Below are positions 38,322 through 50,700 of a stretch of DNA of 64,000 nucleotides, in pieces. A program made the position numbers and the translations under genes. Location of the stretch: NCBI GenBank assembly GCA_016785225.1, contig JAFBJZ010000382.1, positions 62,001 through 126,000 on the forward strand, written 5' to 3'. The notes below the pieces were generated by a model that saw nothing but the letters and a program-made list of their open reading frames with translations, searched no databases and was not told where the DNA came from. Each line of letters begins with the position of its first letter. The stretch's first letter is position 1. Source of the stretch: Psettodes erumei. Its lineage: Eukaryota > Chordata > Actinopteri > Pleuronectiformes > Psettodidae.

Positions 38322-39991
38322 TCAGGCATCCTCGACCTCATCCTCAGGAAAGAGCTCTCGGAGCCAGGGCTGCATGACGAACCGCTCCCCGTCAAAATGT
38401 GTGAAGTATTTCTCCAAGGTGGGAATGTTGGGCTGGAAACGGCCGAGAGTGAGTGCGAGGCATGTTCGTTGTGTGCGACTGCGTGTCCGGTGATTTTCCG
38501 GGCACTTACCCTCGTCCCAGTGATGCGCTCCAGTTGTGTCTGCGGCAAATATGCGACCATCAGAGAATTGGGTCCAGGCCCGCTGAACAGCACCTTGTAA
38601 TGAGGCGTCTTCTCTGCCGTGACGCCCTACATGCACACACAGTCAAATAATGAAATAACTCCCAGCACTCCGTGAAAACACAAGTGTTTTTGAAGCAGAA
38701 CATTAGTGATGTTGCGGCTGCTGACCAAAGAGCCTGAATACATCCTGTCAACCCACTCCTGAGGGGCTCGCAGCTCAGGGTCCCAGCTCACCACCACCCC
38801 GACCATACGGCCGTTCCTCTCCATCACCACCTCTCCCACCCGGAGGAACACATAGGGAGGGCGAGGGCTGCGCACCAGCTTGGACGCTGCAGGAAAACGA
38901 GAACAACAAAAACAAGCGAATGGTGACGAAATTTACTTGTGCTGCTTTCAGTGAAACCACAGGTTTGTATTTGGTGTCTCACAGAGCCTCTCAGCACAAA
39001 ACTACACCCATTCAATGTTCAGCAATTTCCCTGAAGGAAGCCAGGGTATTGTTGCATCAGATTCATCTTTTTCTTGACCAAAATTTATTTATTTTTTTTG
39101 ACAATGTGAAATGACTGGAAAAAGACAAAATACAATGCATATTTTCATTTAGTTTCCCCACAATTCAGTGTATTTGTGAGCCTAAAGTTGTGACGATAAT
39201 TAATTTAGCACTTGCTAAAGGGTTTCAGTTCAGTCATGTGACAAACACAATCTCATAGAGGTGTAGAAATGGCAGGAAAAGTAATAAGAGCTATGGGAGG
39301 TGAAATTTCAGTTCACCAAAGAAAGAGATCCAAAATACAAAAGGCTCCAAATTTTTTCTGAATGTGTCTACAGAGCAAAATTTTATATACAGATACAGAC
39401 AAACCTCCAAAGAAGCCCAGGTCGTTGTCATAGATCATGGTCTCGATGGGAGGCGACTCCTGCCCCACCGGGTCTTCCTGTCCCAGACCAACCAGAGACC
39501 TTTGAAAGCACAGACGCTGTCAGCCTCCACAGGAAAATGACTTGTGCGTTTGTTTGTCCGAGTCGTTGCCGGGACTGCGAACACTCACATGACATAGGAC
39601 ATCTGCTGGTCGGCCCAGTCCATCCACGCGGTGCCGTTCAGGTACGATGCTCTCCACTCTTTCCAAATCCTGAGCAACCTGGAACACAAACGGTTATTCG
39701 TTCAATTAAGACGAAACAAAAAGAATTCCTCGAAAGTCTGTTAACAGTGCTCAACTGCGAGCCTGAGACCTGGGGATGGATTTTTGACGGCGTCCTTAAA
39801 CTTCCCAAACATTTCCCCACCAGGACGGGGTTTTTCTTTTCCCCCTCTCACATGAAGTGAGCCTACCGTGAAGTCGCGTGGTAGCGCTGCGCCGCGTTGG
39901 AGCCGCTCCACCGGGAGATGAGGTACTGCGCGGGCAGCGCGGAGAGCAGCAGCGCGATCTGCAGCGCCGCCGCGGGCGTGAGCTGAGGCAT
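38322..39991 (-). CDS. YccV/HspQ-like hemimethylated-DNA-binding domain protein
   Basis: Six coding exons in transcript order: 39991-39867, 39678-39589, 39499-39405, 38886-38726, 38626-38510 and 38432-38322. All introns are GT/AG, and the frame totals 699 bases (232 residues). The N-terminus (PAAALQIALLLSALPAQYLI) is hydrophobic and could be a signal anchor or organelle signal. Residues about 110-195 match the YccV-like domain, also found in F-box protein FBXO21: RVGEVVMERNGRMVGVVVSW, then WDPELRAPQEWVDRMY, then HYKVLFSGPG and VAYLPQTQLERI. The conserved WD..P..W motif is present. No F-box is visible, so it is not FBXO21 itself. A C-terminal tail ends in FPEDEVEDA. In bacteria the domain is linked to hemimethylated oriC binding and to proteolysis (HspQ); the vertebrate role is unknown. 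I do not give a symbol. Confidence 0.85.
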
Positions 39992-40007
39992 GACTGCGCA
40001 GCCGTCA

Positions 40008-40640
40008 CCTGGGGCACGGACGCGCGCGTCAGGTGGATGTGGCAGGTGCCGGAACCGGAGCTAAATCGATCAAGACAACAACAACAACATAAAAATGAAA
40101 TGTCTTTAAAAAGAAATCGCAGCAGTAAGTTTGTGTGCAGAGCTCCTTCACGTGTGCACAATGTATTAGTTGATTCGTTCAACCTCAAGTTGTGGCAAGT
40201 TAAGTATTAAAAAAGAACAACGCGCTGTTGGAGAAACGTAAGAGGAAATGCACGTGAGGCGACGTGTTAGTAATGAATCATTTCTCTTACCTCGTGTTAC
40301 AATCCAACGTCTTCTCCCCAGCTATCCGCCAAACATTGCGCCTGACAGAGTCTGCGCCTGAGAAGCCAGAGCAAAGTTTCACTTCTGTCGTATTTACATA
40401 AACCACACGCTCTCCCATGACACTGCCAGCTGTGTATTTACATTTTTTTTTTTTGTCAAAACTGCCAAACCGGTAGTGCGTCCAATCGCCGCGGCCCACG
40501 GAAGAACCGGCGGACCTTTCGCGGCGAGCCACGTCAGGAGAGAGCCGCGGCCGCGGGCTCCGGGCGGGGAGGCGGCTCCGCTGCAGCGACGCTCCGGAGA
40601 CACAGGGCGGCGTCGGTGAGTCTTCTCGCTCACGCAACAC
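40008..40640 (-). promoter_or_regulatory. 5' UTR intron and CpG-rich promoter region of the YccV-domain gene
   Basis: Just upstream of the ATG there is a good acceptor (GTGCCCCAG, exon from 40008). A matching donor (GAG|GTAAGAG) ends a likely non-coding exon at 40291. Upstream, 40480-40620 is a small CpG-rich block that would suit a promoter. The exon start is not determined. Confidence 0.45.
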
Positions 40641-40824
40641 TGCTGCAGTGTGGAAAGACCCAGCGCTGAACCTTCTGACGCCTTTTTCTCTGCTTTATTT
40701 TTAAAGACCCCGTTTAAAACGATCTGGCTGTCTGACATGAATTTAGGTCTAAAAAAAAAACAAAGACGTTTTTTGAAATGACCCCAAAAAACAGGAAGTA
40801 AAAGTGGATATGGAAACACAACTG

Positions 40825-40830
40825 TTTATT
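40825..40830 (-). other. Candidate distal polyadenylation signal of phip
   Basis: AATAAA on the minus strand (plus TTTATT), the last clear copy before the CpG-rich promoter of the next minus-strand gene. Its use would give phip a 3' UTR of about 3.7 kb. Confidence 0.35.
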
Positions 40831-43386
40831 TACTTAAAATATTGGTATTAACTAACAGGACAGCAGTACTCCCCTACACATACATTCTAGCTTTATGCTT
40901 CTTTTTTGCATTAATTCTTTTATATATAAAAAAGTATCCAAACTAACAAAGACATCCTCTTGAATCAGTTCAGGTGAAACAGACCCCCCCCATCCCACGC
41001 CCCGTTTAAAACTTAAAAACATCCCAAAATGCTCCCCGGCGACTCACATGCCACTCCGCACGCATGCTGTGACCTTTGACCTCTGACCCGCCGCTGGCGC
41101 CCATGGTCTGAGTCCGCAAAACAGCGCAACTCTGCCACACTTTAGCACAGGCCCGCGGTAAATGAACGTGTGTGCGTTCTCGCGTGAGCGTCACAATGCG
41201 GCGCGGGTCTGGTAGGGATAAGAGGGCCGATCTGAGGTGCCGGGTCCAGGCGGAAAGCGCAGATGCCAAAACCTAGTGAGGTCCACGCTGCGAAGCACGA
41301 CAGACTGATGTGTGTTTGAAAAGATAAGAATAATTTAATGTACCAATTCTGGCTCATAACCAGTGACTTGCTTTTAAGGCCCCTTTGACATGATTGGCGG
41401 TTGTCTATTTAGCGCTAATACGGTGAAGCTAACCTGACCTGCTCGTTTACTTTGTCAGATTTCAAAAGATACAGATAATGGGGGTGATTTGATTAAGAGG
41501 ACGCGGCAGCAGACGAAACAACTCTGATGTCCATTTTCAAGCACTGAATGCATTTCTACTTTGATGTTATTTCAGGGGGAAATTAGGGGGCGAATAAAGC
41601 ACATCCCTCCCCATCCAGCCATTAAGTGGGGATACAATGGCTCCTACGTAGCAGCAGGCCAAAGATAAAAAAAAAAAACCACTCCTAATTCCAAATGGCT
41701 AGATCCTCTTCAATTTCCCACAGACACTTGGGATTCTCCAGCAATCAAGTTGTTGTGTTTTTTTTGCTGGCTTGTGTAAACATTATATTTTAAAAAGTGA
41801 GCTCATATCTCAAGTTTGTGAAGCCACGGTCGAAACATTTGAGTCCAAACTCTATTTGTCATGATAATCTCTGCACATACATAAATCTGATCATTTGTGA
41901 TTGAAAAGGGAAAAAAGAGAAAATCCCAAACCTTTATGTGCCTATGAAGAGTTTACAGATCAATTTTATGAATGAAAGTCGCTCAGAAACACTTAAAACC
42001 AACAAAATGTCCAACGATAAAACGAGTATTTGGAACAAAACAAAACAAAACAAAAAAAATCAAACCCTATGATAAGATTTCCTTTGATGCGGAGGATGAT
42101 GTCGCCGTTCGGAATAAAACTCTTCACATGCACAATACCAACAGAGCATTTGTGCAACTGACTGCAAAAAAAACAACAAAAAACAACAACAAAACAAAAG
42201 CGATCGTAAATTGTGTCCTCAGATACGCGCGGCAGATCATAAAACATCATTCCAACGGCACGACTCCACAGATCTAGCCGCTGAAACGCCGTCACACACA
42301 GGGACACAGACAGAAAACTTGACATGTTATACGTAAAATCGCTCGCCGCGGAGACGGTACAGCTCGGCTAAAATTAAACCACATTCAAAAAGGCATGTTC
42401 TAAAACTTCAGTAGCCCAAAGACAGAATTTGGCGTGGACTTCTCCATAACAGAAAACAAAACAGTGATAAACAGATGAGATATATGTTTGAGTAATATGT
42501 GACAGGGAAGACCTATGACGGGTGTATGTAGGTGCTACCAGCCAGCCAGCCCCCCCGCGAGTGTCACGTTTTGGCGTTCACTCTGCACCGTGCCGGGGTA
42601 AAGACAGACGCGTGTCAAAAGTGGAGGCCGTCGTCTTTGTAAAGTCAGTCCAGCAGGTGTGTGTACAGAGAGAGAGAGACGTCGCATGTTTGTCTCCCGT
42701 CAGGATGACTGGTCTCTCTTTCTAAAGCCTTCCAGGTCCAGGTCCAGGTCTCGCCTCCCGGAGTCAGGTTAGTCAGGAAGTCCCCAAAAAAAATGTTTTA
42801 AAAAATTAAAAAGGCCCCAAAAGGAGAAACTGAGGATATTATGCCAGAGTAGCGAAGGCACACAATCAGAAAGATGAATGTAAGACTTGTCTCTCTCTCT
42901 CTTTCTCCGCTTTTCCGTCCAAATTCAGTTCCGAACCAGTACGATCTGGCTCCGTCCCGTCTGCTTCAGGCATGAGAAAGTGCTAGAGCATGCGAGACAG
43001 AAACTTTGCGCGTGCACGCGTGTGCGGTCGCCACAGAGACATATCGACGTTTGAAAAAAGTTCATCTGTATATGTTAACAGTTTTAAAACACACAGGGTT
43101 ACTCCCTACGACTGCATCGATAACCGGTCCTGTGGTAAGTGCATCTCAAAGCTAGTCACCCAAAGTCTCCGCTCGCTGTACCTCAGGCATAAACTGACGA
43201 TAGGTTGGTTATAGGATAATATATCGACATGAATAATGGCGTGATTACAACGACAGTAAAAGTCTTTTTTTGTTTTTTCTTTCCTCCGACCGCTATAAAT
43301 ACATTTCTTTGAGAGGTTTCGCAACGATCAAACTGTATGCCACTGTTTGTACGCTGAAAGTGAACGACGCGCTCTGTCGCGTCGTT

Positions 43387-43410
43387 AAAAAAAAAAAAAA
43401 AAAAAAAAAA
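43387..43410. repeat. Poly-A/T tract, 24 bp
   Basis: An uninterrupted A run on the plus strand within the probable phip 3' UTR (poly-U in the transcript). Confidence 0.95.
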
Positions 43411-43515
43411 CCACGCGTTCCGCCAGTTACGCACGCTCGCACAGAACAAGTTCAGACACACACAGGCACGTGTACTTTGCAGGGCAGAGCCCGTGCACGC
43501 TCGCTCGCACAAACA

Positions 43516-43519
<4 letters not shown>

Positions 43520-43548
<29 letters not shown>
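43520..43548. repeat. (CA)n microsatellite
   Basis: A perfect CA tract of about 29 bp. Confidence 0.95.
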
Positions 43549-43746
43549 CAAGGACATAAAGGCACAAGGTATTGCTAATGTTGAGGACGCATTGAAACAT
43601 GATCTATCTGAACACAGAAATGACGCACCTTTCACCCACCCGTCCTTTTTCTGCTCCTCACAGTAAAAACAGCTTCTAGGAAAAAAAAGTAGATGCTTCC
43701 TCTTTCTAATTGACATGCAAAAACAACAACACGCACGCGCACATCC

Positions 43747-43748
<2 letters not shown>

Positions 43749-43783
<35 letters not shown>
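43749..43783. repeat. (CA)n microsatellite
   Basis: A perfect CA tract of about 35 bp. Confidence 0.95.
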
Positions 43784-43786
<3 letters not shown>

Positions 43787-44576
43787 TAGTAAACAAAACC
43801 TACTGATCTACAGTACCTACAAAAAGGTACACCATTTGGTATTTTAGCGCGGACAGACAAACACGCTCAGGTCAGCCGATGGGTAAGACTTCCAAAACAG
43901 AGAGCCGATCATCACGTACAAATCTTAGAAAAAGCTTAGAGAGGGTCGTATAAAAAAAGAATGGGGGGCGATGGAGACGGGGGCGAAGGATGTTGTTGGG
44001 GCAGCGGTCTGCAGTCCGTCGCGCGCCCAACAGTCGCGGGTCAGCGGGCGTCTCCGGCCGACCCGGCAGGGACGCTTGAAAAGTTCTAAGAGAGAGTAAG
44101 AGCCGGGCGGAGATGCATCCCGTCTCTCCCCGTGACTTTTTCCAAGTGCGAAAATTCCGCAAGCCGTTCGACGGGACGGGCGGCCCGCCGGACAGGACCG
44201 AGTCACGAGACCGCCGCCGCAGTGCAGGGTCGGCCGCCGTCTGTCGGATCCAACATGGACCAATAACGTGAGAGGAGCCGGAACAGGTGAGCGCGCCTTG
44301 TCTGAAAGCCACCGGTCGCCATAGCGATGTGCTTTACTGGACTGCGCTGTTGTGTCTCTCCATGGCCACATCTTCAAATAGCAGCGGGTGAACCAGCGGC
44401 CGCCCGGACGAACACACACATGCGCGCACACGAATGCATACAACACCAAGCACGACTTCCTCAGCTCCGAGCCCCCTACTCCTCCCAAAGCGGTCATTCA
44501 GAAATCTCAGTCTCTGGAGATTTCATTACTGTCGGGGCAGCCAGCCTGCTCCTCCTCCTCACTTCCTGTGTCTCTG

Positions 44577-45963
44577 TTACCAGCCTATAAGGTTGGCTTT
44601 GGCCTTTTCCGTCAGCTTGCGGACACGCCCCTTAGAGGAGGTGCCAAAGGTGATTGATGAGTCCTCGAACAGCAGCTGCCTCTGCTCCTCCTCGGAGTCC
44701 TCCTCCATGTACCAGGCCGACCGTCGCCCCTGGTTACGTGTGCGCATGGACCCGCCCGCCCCGTCCCCCGCCTCCTCCTTGGGAGACTCCTTGCGATTGG
44801 ATCGCTGAGGAGCAGTCTGCGGAGGAGGGGTGACCTCCTCGTTGGCTCTCCTGCTGCTCCTCCTCAGCGGCGAGGGCTCAGGCGACTCGGCAGGAGGAGT
44901 GGATTCCTCAGTTCGTACCACTCGGGGCCGGCCGCGCCGCCTGGGCGTCGACGGCACGCCGGAGTCCGACAGCACCGACGTTTCCTGCGCGGACGACGTC
45001 CCGCCTTCGTCGCCGGTGGACTGGTCGAGCTCGTCGTCGGGGGTGGAGCTCCTACGGTTGCTGTTCCTCCTCATCTCCTCCAGTTCCTGCTTGCTCTTCC
45101 TGCCCCGCTTCTTGCCCGGCGGGCGACCTCGGGGCCTGGGAGGGCTCGCCGGGGTCGTGGCTTCTGGAGGACTCCCCGGCGGGTCCATTCTGGATTTCCG
45201 CCCCCTCCTCCCTACGCCCAGGGTCACGTGACTGCTGTGGCCGTTCAGGTGGACTGTGCTCTGAGGTGAAGGGCTGGCAGGGGAGCCTGAGGGGGCAGCA
45301 CATTTATTCACAGGACAAAAAGGAGTGAAACAGACAATAATCAATAATAGGCAGGTGACTTGAATACTTAGTTTGTTACACCGCCTCTTACCGGGTGTGT
45401 GTCGTACAGGAGTCCTGAGTTTCCGCCGGGTGCTCCCGCCGCCGCTGGTTTCTGCAGCCGGAGAGGACGTCACCTTTTCAGGAGCTGCCGGCGTCGAAGC
45501 TGCCACAGCGTTATGAGCCCTCAGCGAACGAGCCGGCTCTGAGGATGTCAGGGAGATAAACGGCGACTGAAGTGAACTGGAAACCCGATGAGATGAGCTC
45601 TCGATAATATATTCTGAAGTGGGCTCACCGGCTGCGCTCGGAGTGTTGCCGGCGGCATTATGCGAGGAGGACGAGGCGGGCAGGGAGTGCGCAGAGTGGC
45701 GCGCCGCGCTCCGCGTCCGCCCCGCCGACGGCGCGTCCGCCTTCCCGTTGACCAGCTGCGGGGGCTGCTTCAGGGGGGTGCTCTGTCTCAGGGCGGAAGG
45801 CCGCGAAGGGGCTGGCGACGGCTCCCTTTTTGCGCTCCCCCGCGAGGACACGCGCCGCTTCCTCTCCGGGCTGGACGCGCAGCATTAGGGGGGGGGAGAA
45901 CGATCAAAACCCGACACGCCTGTAAAGAGCGAGATCGAAAATAAAAATGCCCTTCCTCCTACC
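44577..45963 (-). other. phip: phip Ser/Pro-rich C-terminal tail with AT-hook-like motifs
   Basis: The last two exons and the end of the previous one. The tail is low-complexity and rich in Ser, Pro, Ala and Arg. It has two AT-hook-like motifs, PRPRGRPPGKKRGRK (about 45090-45140) and TPRRRGRPRVV (about 44926-44950), and a strictly conserved last stretch MRTRNQGRRSAW to IGW. The middle is much less conserved than the domains. Confidence 0.8.
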
Positions 45964-47757
45964 TGGACGCGGTGCTGCTCGCGGGCGACTCGCTGCCCCT
46001 CCTCCTCCTCCTCTTCATGGCGTGCCGCGTCTGTCTGTCCGTAGTGTGTCGGGTCTGCCTGTCCGTGCCCTGTCGGGACAGTTTGTCCGTCAGGCCGTGG
46101 ATGGCCTTGTAGTCGGCCAGGATGGAGCTGACGTGCTCCTCGAACAGCGCGGAAAGCCTCAGACTCATACTGTAGATCTGGAGACACAACGAAGGCTTCA
46201 CTAAAACAACTGGAAATGTTACAAAAGCACTGGCTCTCGACGTTTGAATAGCAGATAAACTATAAGACCTTTTAGGTGTATTTCGGTTCGTGTGTGCGTG
46301 CGAGTGTTTGTGCGTGCTTGTCTCACCCGGGACTTCTTGCTGGGCGTGTAAGCTTTGGAGTTGCTGAAAATGAGCCGGACATCTTTGCAGAGCTCGATGG
46401 GAGACTGGTACTTTCCCTCTGTCAGCGTGTTGAGAACGGTGCCAAAGTCCATCGGCGAGTCGACTATTTGCAGGTAGTCCTGGGAGAGGCAGAGGCAAGT
46501 CGGGACATTTCAATCGCGGGTTTCAAAAGGCGCGGACAGACGAGATGAAGATGGAGTAATAGAGGAGGAGATCTCGGGGGATTTGAAGTCTCGTTCTGAG
46601 TGGACTGGGGAAAAAAAAAACAACCCTTGAACCAACAGAGAAAGAATTCCACCTGAAGCTGCGAGTGTGTTCACAGTGTTTCCCCTTCGCGGCTCATACA
46701 TCCATTGTTTGTTTCGGATGCTAAAATGGAGAGGCCTGCTCCAAACAATTCCTCCACCTCGAAACAACACTTCTCGTTCTCCTGCATAGCGGCCGCTGGG
46801 CTATAAGCGGCCGCCATGCCGCACGAGACGGTTTCGTTTCTGAGGGGGTCGAGTTCCCGCGCGTGCTGAAGAGAGCGAGACTCTTGCGGCCTACGCACCG
46901 GGTACTCCTGGAGGTCCACGGGCTCTCTGAAGGGCTCCGAGTCTTCACACTGAAAGATCAGGTCCAGCAGCTCCTTACAGCGCCCCCTCCACGCGTGAGG
47001 GTCGTACGACGGCGGCCGCGTCCGCAGCTGGCGCTGCATCGGTCGACGGCCCTGCACAAAAAAAATAAAAAATAAAAAAGTTGAATGAAGGGGGTTTGCC
47101 ACGGCTTGTTTGCGCACGTGTGGACGGTATGAAAACGTATGGGGACATGCTGTCCCTACCTTATGGTTTCGCGTGGACGTCCCGGGAGTGTTGGTATCTT
47201 CATCCTCCTCTTCCTCATCCTACACAGGAAAAGAGAAAGAAATGATGAAGGTAATACATAATGTGCTCGACAAGGCTAATGCGCTGCAGACTGGTCTGGA
47301 ATAGAATGCATTATTTCTCGCAGTAAATGAACAATATTTTCAGGACAATTTGAAGGCAAACTGCCGCGTAAAAACGCGTGCGTGCAAAACGGACCTCGTC
47401 CTCGGAGTCCGAGAAAGTTGCCTTCTTCATGGTCTTGTAGAGGGGCATGAGGTCCGTCAGACTTTGGTCCCTGACGAGGACGAGAGAGCAGGAATTAATT
47501 CTACAGATATGTTACGGTGAAATAATGCTCTGTTAACAAGACAGACAACATACAGGCTTTTAAAAGAATGACACCGCGCATTTCACACACTCACTTAGTA
47601 AATTGCAGCATGAGGTCAGAGACAAACTTGGCGGTGGTGACGATGAAGGACCCCGGCTCGTTGAACGTCTGGGCGTTGTGCTCGATGTATCGCACCTCCC
47701 ACATCAGAGAGGACACTCGTCTGAGAAGGGAGAACACGCATCCGTCGAGTACGCGGC

Positions 47758-47788
<31 letters not shown>

Positions 47789-50700
47789 CTCTCCCGCACG
47801 CACGCCTTCTGCGTTACCTGTAGAAGCGGTTCACCAGCCTTTGGCGTATAGTGCTGAGGTCCGTGACGTAGGCCACCACCGTGCAGTACGTGGGGTAGGC
47901 CTGCAGGTCCACCGGGAAGGCGAACGGCGCGGCCACGTCTGAGGGAGGAGAGGGGATTATCGCTCGGCTGGAACAGACGAGCTTTAGAAAACTTTCAAGA
48001 CGGCGTCGGAAAAGGCGGAGAGGAGCCGTCGTTCGTCCTGCGAGCTGACCGCGGCATAGAGCGTAGGAGGACACGGGGAGAGATCTGGAAGGATTAACTG
48101 TGCCAGTTGTTGGTACTTGTGTGGTTTTTTTCCCCTAACAAACCGTCACTAGAGGGAGCCCTCGTCCCAGCTTTCCTCCGCAGGGAGGATTGCAGTAACA
48201 CAAAGCCTGTGTCTAATGTGACATTACAACATTTAACAGGAATCCAAGCAAGAGCCTCAATATCTGGCTCAACCTGTTAGCAGCTTATTCCTTTCAACAT
48301 ATGGTCGGCGGCGCTGCTGGGCTCACGCTGGTGAGCTCAGAGCGGTGACTCACGTCTGCACGGAGTCACCGCTGCCCGTCAACGCTGCCCGCCTCTTTAA
48401 GGGGAATGTGCCCACGTGGCTTTACTTTCACATGCCCCCGCTTGCACGGTTATTTTTTAATTTTTTTTTTTTTCCCCCCCCGACGTCGTACCGAGCGTGC
48501 AGAGCTGGTCGATGGCACCGATGATGCGTTCGCACTCGTCCGCTCGCGTGCGGCAGCCCCACTCCCCGTCCAGGGGGACGTACAGCAGCTCCTTCTGCTC
48601 CTCCTCCGTCAGCGGGACGCTCATGCCCAACTCGTCGGGGAAGGTGGCTGCACATGGAGGATTGCAAAGATTTTGAAGTCGTGAGAAGAAAAAAAAAAAG
48701 ACCGCATTTTTACTTTGCTGACGTCGGGGTGTGTGTGCACTGTAGCGTGGGTGTGTTTTAGATAACAAACCATCATCGGGGATGGGCTCCATATCCCAAG
48801 GACTCATCTTCTCCGTGTCTCCGTTGTCCCAGCTGGATGGAAAATAGTGCAGATATGAATCATCAACATCCATCACCTGTTAATCCCGCGCATTTGTCGT
48901 TTCTTTTCTATTTCACACATGTGAAATACAAGTTCCTCACCCACAGCCCGAGGTGAATGTCACTCTCAAACAAGGTTTTTAGAAATAACCTGTGACCGTG
49001 AAGGGCCCCGTGTCGAGAGGAACAAAAAAAGCTCAGACAGACAATGCGCTTATTAACGTTTCAATCTAGAATGTCACTGTCAGTGGAAGTCAGGCAGAGC
49101 AAAACAAACGGCAGCGTCAGGCGGCGTCGCTGTGAATATCCAATTTAAAACTGTCATCCGGGATCGTTCGAACAAGTTTCCCGAACGACGGAAGCCATGA
49201 GGCGTTTACGTCGTTAATGAGCGGCGTGACAGGCCACGACAGAATAATCACTGGCAGCTATATGTCTGTATCCACCTGGATCTGTCCGAGCAGACGAATT
49301 CTCGTGTCAGCCGCTTTTAATAAATCCATTTAAGACAGCTTATTCTGTTTGAGTTGTGTGGAAAGTCAGACCTTGAAAGCGTCAACGCGTAAGATTGACT
49401 AAGAGACTCTTTGTGCTGTGAACGTGTACAGTAGCCAAAGTGGGAACTGAGACAAAGTTTTCGCACTTACTACTTATCCTACTTCTGTGATTCTGAAGCT
49501 GATTACGTGACTGAAAGTCACAGGAAATGTATTGATTGCATTTCTCTTTTTCTAAGCAAATGGATGTTGCATAAAACAAGACAAATTTTCTGTCCACATT
49601 TCTCCTGTCACCTCCCTGCACCCAAGGATGCGTTTGTAGCTTCACCGTGTTGCTTTTTATCGTGTAGTTTCAAGGGGCTGAAAACATTTCCGACGCTTAC
49701 TTGCTGTGCTGCAGCGATGGTTAAATACCACTCTAAGGTACATAACTGTCATCATCGCCTTTGAAACTCAACACAATGTGACACCTCACTCGACTTCTTT
49801 TTTCCTCACCACCGCCAGCAAGGTTCGCCTTGCTTCTTTTTTTTTTTTTTTTTACTGTTGCGGTTCGGCATTTGGGCTTCTCCTTTCTCGCTGAGAAAAT
49901 TAGCAACGCTCGGTCGGACGCTGTGGATCTCCTCGTTAACGGCAATACAACAGATTCGTCGCGTGACAGCGAGATCGTGCGCAGCTTTGACCGAAGCTGC
50001 AAAGTCCTGCAGCTCTACTGCAAACGGCGTGGGCTCGAGTCGCGGTCGTACCAGACATTGTAGCACTGGAACAGGCTGTCAGGATACTGGGGCTGGTAGG
50101 GCTCCTGGCTCTCGATGGTCCCAAACCACCAGGCGTCATCGATCACTGACCGGAACCTGTCTCCTGCACAGACATCGCAGCACCATGTGGGTCAAACAAA
50201 GCGGCTGACTTCACGTATCGTGCCAGAAAATGACGTATATTAAAATATTATAAACAGACAAAACTGGCTGACCTATACTCCACTGCCTCTTTCTGGCATT
50301 GTCGAACTGCTGCCGCAACACCAGGAAGTCGATCACATCGGGCATGTCGTGGTATCTGCAGCAAGAGAATCATTTGCCACTAGCACCTGTATTAACGCGC
50401 GACGGTTCAGGGACACAGATTTTGCAGTCGCGCGGTCCACCGTGTTCAAACACTCCTCATTTTAAATCTTTTAAGTCTTGCGCGGAGACAGAGGCGGACG
50501 CTTACTTCATAGAGAAGGATCCTCCGGTCAGCTTGCCCGTGTCGGGGTCCAGGAAGGAGAGCTTCAGGCAGCACAGCGTGGGCAGGCCCACCTCGTACTT
50601 GATGCCGACGATCTTCATCAACTCCTGCTCCTGAAGGCCACGCGTAAAAGAACATACAACGCACATGAGCGCGACTCATTCCTTCTCAGGGAAAGATCCT

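Larger units (their letters stand above)
40831..44576 (-). other. Probable phip 3' UTR / intergenic segment
   Basis: No coding exon is seen between the phip stop and the upstream region of the YccV-domain gene. The stretch is AT-rich from 40800 to 43300, then holds CA microsatellites and an A24 run. A long 3' UTR is plausible for phip, and no convincing polyadenylation signal closer to the stop was noticed. The exact 3' end is inferred. Confidence 0.4.

Noticed and set aside
38322..39991. FBXO21 identity
   Set aside because: The protein is only 232 residues, lacks an F-box and has a hydrophobic N-terminus. It shares only the YccV-like domain.
44577..45851. Single 424-residue open frame as one exon
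   Set aside because: It reads through the 105-base intron 45287-45391. Comparison with PHIP shows two exons, and the hydrophobic insert is intronic.
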